NCBI GenBank assembly: GCA_015350385.1
Contig: WNKI01000001.1
Location: 7,961,433 to 8,025,432 of the forward strand
From: Aculops lycopersici
Lineage: Eukaryota > Arthropoda > Arachnida > Trombidiformes > Eriophyidae
DNA: 64,000 bases
Reading direction: 5' to 3'
Made by a program: the position numbers and the translations under genes. A model generated the notes under the pieces. It made no database searches. It was not told the origin of the DNA and worked only from the letters and a program-made list of their open reading frames with translations. Position 1 is the stretch's first letter, and the number at the start of each line of letters is the position of its first letter. Positions 56,991-64,000 of this stretch are shown here, piece after piece.

Positions 56991-58757
56991 GCATCAGCTA
57001 TCTGCTTGTGCGTTGCCCTATACATCCCCGCAGCCATCGCCGGTGGCTACGGAGGCCACAACGGCGGTAGCCAAGGCGGCTACGGTGGCCAACAGCAACA
57101 GGGTGGCTACGGCGGCCACCAACAACAATCTAGTCATGGAGCCATGGCCGCTGCTGGCGGCTACGGAGGCCAAGCCCAACAATCGTCAGGATACGGAGCC
57201 GCTAGCCAGGGAGGATATGGAGCCGGAAACGGAGCTTCAGCTGGTGGATACGGATCAGGCAACCAGGGTGGACACGGTGGCGCCGGAAAGGCCAGCTACA
57301 AGGTGCTCTACTTGCCAGTGATCCCAGTCAAGACCACCAAGGCCGCCGCCGGTTACGGTGGAGCCGCTAGCTCGGGACACGGTGGTGCCTCGGCGGGCGG
57401 ATACGGTGCCGGAAACGGAGCCTCAGCCGGTGGATACGGCGGAGCTGCCGCTCAACAAGAGTCAGGCTACGGCCAACAACAACAATCGTCAGGCTACGGC
57501 GCTCAAGGTGGAAACCAAGGCGGCTACGGAGGTGCCATGAGCTCAGGAAACGGACAACAAGCTTCAGCTGGATACGGAGCCTCGGCTGGAGGATACGGCG
57601 GAAACTCAGGTGCCGTCTCGGGCGGTTACGGCCAAGCTGCTGAGGCTGCTGCCCCAGCTGGCGGATACGGTGGACAAGAGGAGTCAAGTGGCTACGGAGC
57701 TGCTGCCCCAAGCGGAAACTCAGGCTACGGAGCTGCTGCCCCAAGCGGAAACTCAGGCTACGGAGCTGCCGCCCCAAGCGGAAACTCAGGCTACGGAGCT
57801 TCATCAGGTAACTCAGGATACGGAGCTATGAGCTCTGGTAACTCCGGTTACGGTGCCTCGTCGGGCGCTGCCGCCGGTGGATACGGAGCCGGAAACGGAG
57901 CCGCAGCTGGTGGATACGGCGGACAAGCTGCCTCAGGCCACGGAAAGGACGACTCACCAGTCATCCCAGTGATCATCATCCAAAAGTCGGAGGAGGAGCA
58001 AAGCGGCTACGGCGCTCAAGGTGGAAACCAGGGTGGCTACGGAGGCGCCATGAGCTCGGGACACGGACAGCAACAAGCTAGCTCAGGCTACGGCCAACAA
58101 CAGCAAGCCTCATCCGGTTACGGAATGAGCTCAGGCAACCAAGGTGGATACGGTGGAGCTGCTGCTGCTGCCTCATCGGGAAACTCTGGATACGGAGCCT
58201 CGTCAGGTAACTCGGGATACGGTGCCTCAAGCGGAAACTCAGGCTACGGAGCTTCATCTGGAAACTCAGGTTACGGAGCTATGAGCTCAGGAAACCAAGG
58301 CGGCTACGGCGGAGCCTCATCAGGAAACTCTGGATACGGAGCCTCGTCAGGTAACTCAGGATACGGAGCCATGAGCTCAGGAAACCAGGGCGGCTACGGC
58401 GGAGCCTCAAGCGGAAACTCAGGATACGGTGCCTCGTCAGGTAACTCGGGCTATGGAGCCATGAGCTCAGGTAACTCAGGCTACGGACAACAATCCTCAG
58501 GATATGGATCAGGAAACCAGGGTGGCTACGGCGGAGCCGCTGCCTCTTCGGGTAACTCAGGCTACGGCGCCATGAGCTCAGGAAACCAAGGTGGATACGG
58601 CGGATCCATGAACTCCGGCTACGGCTCAGGCCGTGGATCATCCTCAGGTGGCTACGGAAGCGGCTCCTCATCGGCCAGCTACGGTGGCTCCTCATCAAGC
58701 GGATACGGTTCAAGAAGCCGTGGAAGCGCCAAGAAGGCTTTGTCAGGAGGATACTAA
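56991..58757 (+). CDS. Secreted glycine-rich GYG-repeat protein, exon 2 (start missing)
   Basis: Exon 2 begins after the acceptor CCAAATGTAG (ending 56990) with ASAICLCVALYIPAAIAGGYGG, the second half of a signal peptide, and continues for 588 codons to a TAA. The mature protein is almost entirely GYG repeats with S, A, N and Q: GYGGQQQ, SSGYGA, SSGNSGYGAMSSGNQGGYGG. DNA-level repeats are recent; three identical 33-bp units sit at 57691-57789. Two islands break the pattern, YKVLYLPVIPVKTTK and DDSPVIPVIIIQKSEEE, sharing PVIPV. The end is R/S/K-rich. Such proteins form arthropod cuticle or secreted fibres and glues; a silk is possible but spidroin or fibroin terminal domains are not seen. The upstream ATG within this exon's flank (the TTG at 57006) is not a real start. 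Confidence 0.8.
   Translation, partial: ASAICLCVALYIPAAIAGGYGGHNGGSQGGYGGQQQQGGYGGHQQQSSHGAMAAAGGYGGQAQQSSGYGAASQGGYGAGNGASAGGYGSGNQGGHGGAGKASYKVLYLPVIPVKTTKAAAGYGGAASSGHGGASAGGYGAGNGASAGGYGGAAAQQESGYGQQQQSSGYGAQGGNQGGYGGAMSSGNGQQASAGYGASAGGYGGNSGAVSGGYGQAAEAAAPAGGYGGQEESSGYGAAAPSGNSGYGAAAPSGNSGYGAAAPSGNSGYGASSGNSGYGAMSSGNSGYGASSGAAAGGYGAGNGAAAGGYGGQAASGHGKDDSPVIPVIIIQKSEEEQSGYGAQGGNQGGYGGAMSSGHGQQQASSGYGQQQQASSGYGMSSGNQGGYGGAAAAASSGNSGYGASSGNSGYGASSGNSGYGASSGNSGYGAMSSGNQGGYGGASSGNSGYGASSGNSGYGAMSSGNQGGYGGASSGNSGYGASSGNSGYGAMSSGNSGYGQQSSGYGSGNQGGYGGAAASSGNSGYGAMSSGNQGGYGGSMNSGYGSGRGSSSGGYGSGSSSASYGGSSSSGYGSRSRGSAKKALSGGY
57691..57789 (+). repeat. Three tandem 33-bp coding repeats
   Basis: Three copies of a unit encoding GYGAAAPSGNS, nearly identical at DNA level (57691-57723, 57724-57756, 57757-57789), showing recent expansion within the glycine-rich gene. 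Confidence 0.9.
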
Positions 58758-60013
58758 ATTTAGATTTAATTAGTGGCTTTTCTTTCAATTAGAAGCCATT
58801 AGAAATCTCTAAGTTAGTAAGTACATGCAGAAATGATACGATTATTTTCTTTTTTAAAAACCTATCAAACGAAACGAACAACCAATCATCACATAGAAAT
58901 GAACCTGAACAAAGAAGAATTAGTACTCCTGTAGATTGAAAAAACAACAACAGCAACAATTGCAACTACTCATGAGAATAGAAAACGACGAACACGACTA
59001 GGAACTAGGGTCCAATCAACCAAAACCCAATTCGCCCACAACATACCAAATCATCACCTGATTGCTCAGCTCCAACTGGTCAAAACTCAAGCTTCCGTTG
59101 GAATAATATGGCATTTAGAACAATTAGAAAAAATCAGTGGACTTTGATTTGCATTTGGAGTTGTTATTTTTCGTTGCCCGCTCAACATCATCAACACTCA
59201 CCTTATATCCAATCGATGGATGATTGGATTGCTCATTTTTGTCACACCAAACAAAGTCGCCGAGTTGGTGTTCGAGCTTCAGTTGATCAAGATGAGAATT
59301 GAGTTATTTAATTCTTACAATCTTAGCATTGACTAGATGCGACACAAAACAGGTACTCAAATGGTTGACCCAAATGATGAATTCTCATTCATCGATTGAT
59401 TGATTGATGCAAGGTGAGGCAAAAAAATACCAACCAACCAGCAGCAACAACTTGGTACGCAAATAATAGTTCTATGCCACCCAATGAAACGTCATCAACT
59501 ATATCACTGCCAACAAAATTGATATAAATTTTGTCGTAGGAAACAACAAGAACCGGAGGAATTAGACAATACCAACTAGTGAAGTAATTTTTCTTCAAAA
59601 AATAAATTGCTTTGTGTGATCATCAATTTAGAAAAAAAACCACTTGTGATTATCCCTCCTCTTTCTCTCTTTTTCTTTTTGAAAATGCATGTAGTTTTAC
59701 CATTTTTAATTCACTTGAAAAAATATAACTTGAATGCAGTAGGGGTTTATTGTGAAATAGAATTTGCAATCAGCTAGCTTGACAAAGAGGAATTTTACCA
59801 AGACCTCAGCGCAAGTTGCGCACGAGCGAGCCCTGCGCGCAAAACAAAAAAACAAGCGTACCCCATATATTGTTTATGAATCCCATACTTTCACTTATTT
59901 GTGTCTAATATGGAAACTGTCTATATATTAATCTCAACCACTTGATGTCATTCTATCACAATTTTCACCAACTATAAGTCACACAAGTAATGTCAGAATC
60001 AAAGTAATCAATA
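58758..60013. other. 3' flank of the glycine-rich gene and intergenic region
   Basis: AT-rich. An AATAAA near 59602 could end a long 3'UTR. No gene seen; small frames on both strands lack support. Confidence 0.5.
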
Positions 60014-60214
60014 ATGTCCTGTTGCGTAGCTGTGAGAGATTGGTGGCGCTCACTTCATTGGCGCGCTCGATTGGGAATCTATATGTCAATTATCCTCTTC
60101 ATATTCATTGTGAGACCCTTCGCTTTCAAGTATTTCAAGGATCAATATTACGAACGCGAGAGGCAAAATCATCAAGTATCACGCCTTGTATTCCACAATG
60201 AGACATCGGGATAA
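60014..60214 (+). CDS. Small single-pass membrane protein, 66 residues
   Basis: The ATG at 60014 opens 66 codons: a short N-terminal segment with two Cys and two Trp, a basic RARLG, a single membrane helix (IYMSIILFIFIVRPFAF), then a charged tail (YFKDQYYERERQNHQ). An AATAAA follows at 60251-60256, 37 bases after the stop, supporting a compact real gene. The layout with LGIY before the helix faintly recalls small mitochondrial assembly proteins such as SMIM4/UQCC5, but I cannot claim homology. Confidence 0.55.
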   Translation: MSCCVAVRDWWRSLHWRARLGIYMSIILFIFIVRPFAFKYFKDQYYERERQNHQVSRLVFHNETSG

Positions 60215-60550
60215 ACTGTAGCCCCAACTAACTGAAAACAATAACCAAAGAATAAAGGCGATCAAAACTGAATCTTCAAAACATGGGGCAAAAGCAACCA
60301 TATACATTCTGATCAGCAATTTCCTTAAAGCAACTAATCCTATGGAAGTCATGATTGTTAAAAATAAAATTCTATTATTTTGTAATCTATCGGCGTAATT
60401 TTGATTTGCATGGTCCAGTTCGGCGAGAGTTTAAAAGCAACCTTACTCTGGGCTTGAGATGAGTGCAGTTCGTTTACCTGTTGTTGGCCTTGAATGAAAA
60501 TATATGATTCAATCATCGATTATTTTTAGCTTATCAAACTTAGAGTGAAA

Positions 60551-61339
60551 TTACATCTCCTCATACTCCCACTTGTGGCCGCAAGTTTTGCATATTTTCT
60601 GATACAAGTCGTTGTCTTCGTCTATACATTTCGCCTCACCATACTCGTGCTCGTGTTCAGCTTTCTCCTTTTTGTATAAACTTGACCTGACAGCCATCGA
60701 TAAAGACTTCATCTTTTTGTCGTATGTCTTTTGTTTCTTTGAAAATCTTCTCTCCTCCCTCTTCTCAAGTTCCTCCTCAAGTTGCTCTTCGGACCCATGA
60801 ACAAGCAGAGCTCGCTCCTCAATCTGATATTTCAAGTACAACCTCATGTCACCGCGACTCTGATATGGATTCTTCTTTAGCATGTACCGTAGAGTTGGCT
60901 TCCTCAGATCAATATCACAATCTTTCAGTAGGTACTTAGCCTTTGCATCAGTCCTAGTAATCAACTCATGAGCTCCCTTGGGATCGCGACAGTCGTCGCA
61001 GATGTGGACAGCAAAGTTTCGGTATAAATTAGAGCGTAGGAATTCCATGTTGCATTCTTCGCACTCTTTAAGTACATTCTCATCAATAACTGGTAAGTCA
61101 TCTTGCTGGAGACCTATGTGCTTATTTGTAATTAAATTTGGCCTCTTGAGATTACCCCTCGGTTCGATATCGGGAACTTTGGTCGCTGCTGTTGAAGTGG
61201 AAGCACTCGACGACGCTGGCTCCTCCTGAGTATTCTTTTCTGAATTTTTTTCTTTTGATTCGGCAACAATATCAGGTACATCCTCATCGAAACTATCGAA
61301 TTCGTCTGAATCCTTAGCATTTGTTTTTGTATCTGTCAT
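60551..61339 (-). CDS. XPA: XPA, nucleotide excision repair damage-recognition protein
   Basis: 262 residues, ATG at 61339. XPA verifies lesions and scaffolds RPA, TFIIH and ERCC1-XPF in nucleotide excision repair in the nucleus. Seen here: a zinc finger with C93, C96, C114 and C117 (CEECNMEF ... CDDCRD), family sequence LITRTDAKAKYLLKDCD, the DNA-binding motif GDMRLYLKYQI, a basic helix, and the C-terminal TFIIH-binding tail ending CKTCGHKWEYEEM. Length is close to human XPA (273). I do not see the Gly-rich GGGF motif that binds ERCC1 in vertebrates; the N-terminus is acidic and serine-rich instead. A single exon, divergent from the RWD gene about 150 bases away. Confidence 0.97.
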   Translation of the reverse strand: MTDTKTNAKDSDEFDSFDEDVPDIVAESKEKNSEKNTQEEPASSSASTSTAATKVPDIEPRGNLKRPNLITNKHIGLQQDDLPVIDENVLKECEECNMEFLRSNLYRNFAVHICDDCRDPKGAHELITRTDAKAKYLLKDCDIDLRKPTLRYMLKKNPYQSRGDMRLYLKYQIEERALLVHGSEEQLEEELEKREERRFSKKQKTYDKKMKSLSMAVRSSLYKKEKAEHEHEYGEAKCIDEDNDLYQKICKTCGHKWEYEEM

Positions 61340-61490
61340 CTCGGATGGATGTTTTAATATACAGATAGATTATGATATGATAACTGTCGACTTTGTTGAA
61401 TCTCGTAACGATAAAAGTTTCACGCATTCTCTTTGTTTTGTTGTTGTTTTTTATCACAGCTGTTGAGCGCGCTTTTTTCCCGTGTTTCCC
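61340..61490. promoter_or_regulatory. Short divergent promoter region between XPA and the RWD gene
   Basis: About 150 bases separate the XPA ATG (minus) from the proposed RWD-gene ATG (plus). No TATA is obvious, as usual for housekeeping divergent promoters. The extent is inferred from gene positions. Confidence 0.45.
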
Positions 61491-62232
61491 ATGAGCGCGA
61501 TAACAAGGTGCATCATCGATCGACATATGCGTATCTATTTCTAGATTGAGGCATCTAAACTACTATCACAATACTTCAAAGACTACCTCGCAACCAAGTC
61601 CATTAAAGCAACAAAATCAGCTGCAACAAAAGCCTCTAGATACACCAAGCGAACAAAACTCAAGTCTTTTAGATTCCCCTAACAAGTTGTTGTTGGGCAG
61701 TAAGATTGTACAACAGGTTGGCGATGGTGGTCATGATATCATCAAGGAGAAGACTAAAGATGAAAGAGAAAGCGATAGCGATCCGGACGACTTGTATCCT
61801 GAAAGCAAATCCTCGACCAATGAACTGAAGCAAGAGTTTAATCTATTGAACAAAAACATACCCAATATCGACTTTGAGGAACTCAATTCATTAAGAAGAG
61901 TTTGCGTGGTTACAGCCAGAGCAAAAACTATCACCTGTCGACTGAGAATCGCACTACCCCCCACTTATCCACAGGTTGATTGCCCGACATTCACCATCTT
62001 GGAGTCAAATCACTATGGCGGCGAGTCGCTTAGCAAGGAGATGATAGATAAGTTGTTGAATTTGTTGAATGAAACTGCAAAGTCTCAGTTGAGTCGGAGT
62101 AGAAATTGCATTGAACCATGTTTAAGGAAGTTTATAGCCGCTTTGCAAAAGATAACTAGTCACAGTTCACATAGGAAGCAGAGAGCATCAGGTGCCGGCA
62201 CTGAGTACAAAGACGACCCCGAATATTCTTAG
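61491..62232 (+). CDS. RWD-domain protein related to WDR59 (GATOR2), apparently RWD-only
   Basis: The main exon, 61545-62232, is open for 229 codons but has no ATG before the conserved domain. An ATG at 61491 (ATGAGCGCGATAACAAG) followed by a GT...CTATTTCTAG intron of only 37 nt (61508-61544) joins in phase and gives 234 residues. The domain (about residues 95-210) matches the RWD of WDR59: EFNLLNKNIPNIDF, RRVCVVTARAKTITCRLRIALPPTYP, and RNCIEPCLRKFIAALQ, equal to the SCLEPCLRQL region. WDR59 belongs to GATOR2, which activates mTORC1 on lysosomes. The WD40 propeller before it and the RING-like end after it are missing; UBLCP1 follows convergently within 60 bases. It may be a derived partial copy, a split GATOR2 subunit, or an exon of a longer gene. 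Confidence 0.6.
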
Positions 62233-62292
62233 CTCCTTCATCATTAATCATTATGGTAATACTTTGTAAAGTGATAACAAATTATCTTTTCA

Positions 62293-63432
62293 TTATCTAG
62301 ATGTCTTATGTCTCTTTGGTCCATCTATGGCTCTTTGCCAATGTCGGTGGTCGAGTCTCGAGAAGTCATCCATCTCAGCAATCTTGGTTAGATACCTCGA
62401 TAGGTGTAACAACTCTTGGTCGGTGTCGCGATTCTTGAAAGCCTCGCGGTAAGCTTTAATCTTGAGACCATTCTGCGGGTTCATGAGAAAGTTTCTTCGT
62501 GTATCGTCAAACATTATTGTATTCTTGCTCGTATACTGTCCAGGGAATTTGCCCCAGATAACTGCCAAGGGCTTAACATTGAGGTTGCCATACTTATGTG
62601 ACCAAACAGATATCATGGCGGCACCGTCCAGATAGAAGGTGATCTTGTAATTTGGATTTGAAGATACCCTAAGTTCGTCCATCTTAGCCTCAATGTAGCG
62701 CATACTTGTGGCTGACCAAATAACAATGTCATAGTCTTGATAGGCTGCGGTGAGGAATTCATGTAGATAGGGTCGCATCAGGTCGGCGGCCGTTTGACCA
62801 GTTGATCTGTGGTCGAAGAGTGTGTAATCAATATCGAGCACGAGTAGTTTCTTATTTGGTCTGGGCTCATTAAACATCTTTATCTTGTAATGCTGGACTC
62901 GGCGAGCAATCTTCTTTTTATACTCTGGCTCAAAAGGTATCCTCTTATCCGCATCGATCTCATCTAAGTCGTCCAAATCAAAGTCATCATCGAGAGGTAC
63001 TGCTATCCTTCGCGAAGCTTGCTCAATACTTTGGATCTCTTTCTCCTGACTACCCATCATCATAATCTTCATTCCATCCACTAGGTTAGTCTCTTCAAGG
63101 GTCATCTCATCTGTTAGTTGCTTCTCACTTTTCGATTTAATACCAAATAACTTTTGTCTAACCAATCTCACTTGAGTCAACTCTTCAATCTGTTCTTTGA
63201 GATACTGGACGGTGTGATCCTGCATGAGGTTCTCAATTTTGAATTCTGAACCTCCATGTTTGATCACTACAGATAAGCTGGATTCTTGTCCAATGCAACT
63301 ACTGGACCCACCGGCACTAGTGCTAGCCTCTCCCAAATCTGCTATTTTCTCTGACTCCATTTCAGCTGGATCACTTTTGTTCGAAATGGACGAGCTCGTG
63401 GTTGCCGCTTTGTTACTGTCAACAAGGGACAT
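62293..63432 (-). CDS. UBLCP1: UBLCP1, ubiquitin-like domain CTD phosphatase 1
   Basis: 379 residues, ATG at 63432. UBLCP1 is a nuclear HAD/FCP-type phosphatase that binds the proteasome by its ubiquitin-like domain and lowers 26S activity. Seen here: a poorly conserved S/T-rich N-terminal extension of about 50 residues, the UBL domain (about 53-128, VVIKHGGSEFKIENL ... GIKSKSEKQL), the catalytic DIDYTLFD with nucleophile D200 and D202, then family motifs LMRPYLHEFL, DYDIVIWSATSMRYIEAKM, KPLAVIWGKFP, NTIMFDD and RNFLMNPQNGLKIKAY. Single exon, converging on the RWD gene. Somewhat longer than human UBLCP1 (318) owing to the N-terminal extension. Confidence 0.97.
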   Translation of the reverse strand: MSLVDSNKAATTSSSISNKSDPAEMESEKIADLGEASTSAGGSSSCIGQESSLSVVIKHGGSEFKIENLMQDHTVQYLKEQIEELTQVRLVRQKLFGIKSKSEKQLTDEMTLEETNLVDGMKIMMMGSQEKEIQSIEQASRRIAVPLDDDFDLDDLDEIDADKRIPFEPEYKKKIARRVQHYKIKMFNEPRPNKKLLVLDIDYTLFDHRSTGQTAADLMRPYLHEFLTAAYQDYDIVIWSATSMRYIEAKMDELRVSSNPNYKITFYLDGAAMISVWSHKYGNLNVKPLAVIWGKFPGQYTSKNTIMFDDTRRNFLMNPQNGLKIKAYREAFKNRDTDQELLHLSRYLTKIAEMDDFSRLDHRHWQRAIDGPKRHKTSR

Positions 63433-63727
63433 GGTTTCTAATACTTGTGACTAACTATGCGTCAAAATTAGTCTAACCTTCTCTGCTCAATAAAAGCTCG
63501 AAGATTCTATTTCAACAATACTTGTTTCTTTCTAAATAATGGGAGAAACAATACATTTATAATTGGTGATAGCCCATGCATGCTGGAATCAGCTGACATG
63601 TTTTCGCCTACTGAGAATGTAGTGCAATTTACACTGTACAAAGGGACAAATCAGCTCCTCTGTTGTAGCATGCCGCCGTCGCCTTAAGTGCTGCCATTCT
63701 GACTCACTCCCTCTTGCTATCGAATGG
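63433..63727. other. Flank between UBLCP1 and the right-edge exon candidate
   Basis: UBLCP1 promoter side. A minus-strand stretch around 63590-63720 is also open (ATTEELICPFVQCKLHYI...RRK), and could be a further exon of the candidate gene to the right, but the gap between them would be only about 25 nt. Confidence 0.35.
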
Positions 63728-63901
63728 CTACAAAAACTCACGAAAATTACTATAGTAAGAGCCGATCTCTCCATTGTACGACACATAGAACTCATTGAAC
63801 GATGCAGTGTCGCGCACAAAAAGCTTTTTCCAAACTCTTTCATCTAGATCTGGAGTCTTGGTCTTGGTCTTGGCGAGACCCTTACAGAGATCGCTTTGCA
63901 T
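63728..63901 (-). CDS. Possible exon of an unknown gene at the right edge
   Basis: From an ATG at 63901 the frame reads MQSDLCKGLAKTKTKTP then DERVWKKLFVRDTASFNEF, looking like ordinary folded protein. It meets a good donor (C/GTGAGT after 63742) a few codons before its stop at 63728, as a real exon would. The frame is open a few codons further upstream to an acceptor-like GGAGTAG, so it could be an internal exon. I recognise no family and the gene extends beyond what I can see. Confidence 0.3.
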   Translation of the reverse strand: MQSDLCKGLAKTKTKTPDLDERVWKKLFVRDTASFNEFYVSYNGEIGSYYSNFREFL

Positions 63902-64000
63902 TGATGATTCTTCCTACTCCTGAAACTAGACAGCCACGACTATCTTGCCTGTTACTGAATGAATGACTATGTTGACCGGAAGTTAGAGCTTACGAACGAA

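Noticed and set aside
56991..58757. Spider silk (spidroin) identity or CRISPR-like array for the glycine-rich repeats
   Set aside because: No spidroin terminal domains or poly-Ala blocks are seen; the repeats are translated GYG units of varying length, not spacer-separated direct repeats.
58279..58788. 169-codon minus-strand ORF over the glycine-rich gene
   Set aside because: Antisense shadow of the repeat codons, made of SRL/RIHL repeats.

Overview
The window is animal nuclear DNA. Genes are split by GT-AG introns, stand singly on either strand, and are mostly orthologues of conserved metazoan proteins (SCAPER, an Islet-type LIM homeodomain factor, SMC6, XPA, UBLCP1, an ACBD5-like tail-anchored protein, a WDR59-type RWD domain). 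Long Q/H/N/S runs inside conserved proteins, an intact mariner transposon, a glycine-rich GYG cuticle-type protein and several secreted proteins I cannot place all suit an arthropod, perhaps a mite or other chelicerate; the species is inference. Two 20-N runs mark assembly gaps.

Layout. 1-11 kb: a cluster of mostly secreted, lineage-specific proteins. These are a large repeat-domain protein running off the left edge (minus, apparently frameshifted), an ACBD5-like protein lacking a visible ACB domain (minus), a small basic protein (plus), a 130-residue secreted protein (minus) and two tandem paralogues with six shared cysteines and C-terminal membrane segments (plus). 12-25.3 kb: SCAPER (plus). 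I could join five exons in phase into one reading frame of 1900 residues; intron 2 carries a complete mariner element. 26.4-39.4 kb: an Islet-class LIM homeodomain gene (minus). Four exons join in phase into 970 residues; its LIM domains look Lim1/Lhx1-like while its homeodomain and tail are Islet. 40.6-44.1 kb: SMC6 in a single exon (minus). 44.1-56.5 kb: gene-poor DNA with simple repeats and small hairpins, and at most one doubtful small ORF. 56.5-58.8 kb: the glycine-rich secreted protein (plus), whose start codon probably lies in an assembly gap. 60-64 kb: a compact housekeeping cluster with a small membrane protein, XPA, an RWD-only gene divergent from XPA, UBLCP1, and an exon-like ORF at the right edge.

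The genes do not form one pathway. Genome maintenance recurs (SMC6, XPA; SCAPER is a cyclin A partner), but I read this as coincidence of neighbourhood. Most worth a second look: the mixed-class LIM/homeodomain protein, the RWD-only WDR59 relative with a possible 37-nt intron, the secreted paralogue pair with a repairable frame break, the three-repeat secreted protein with its own frame break, the intact mariner, and the glycine-rich protein with two PVIPV islands.
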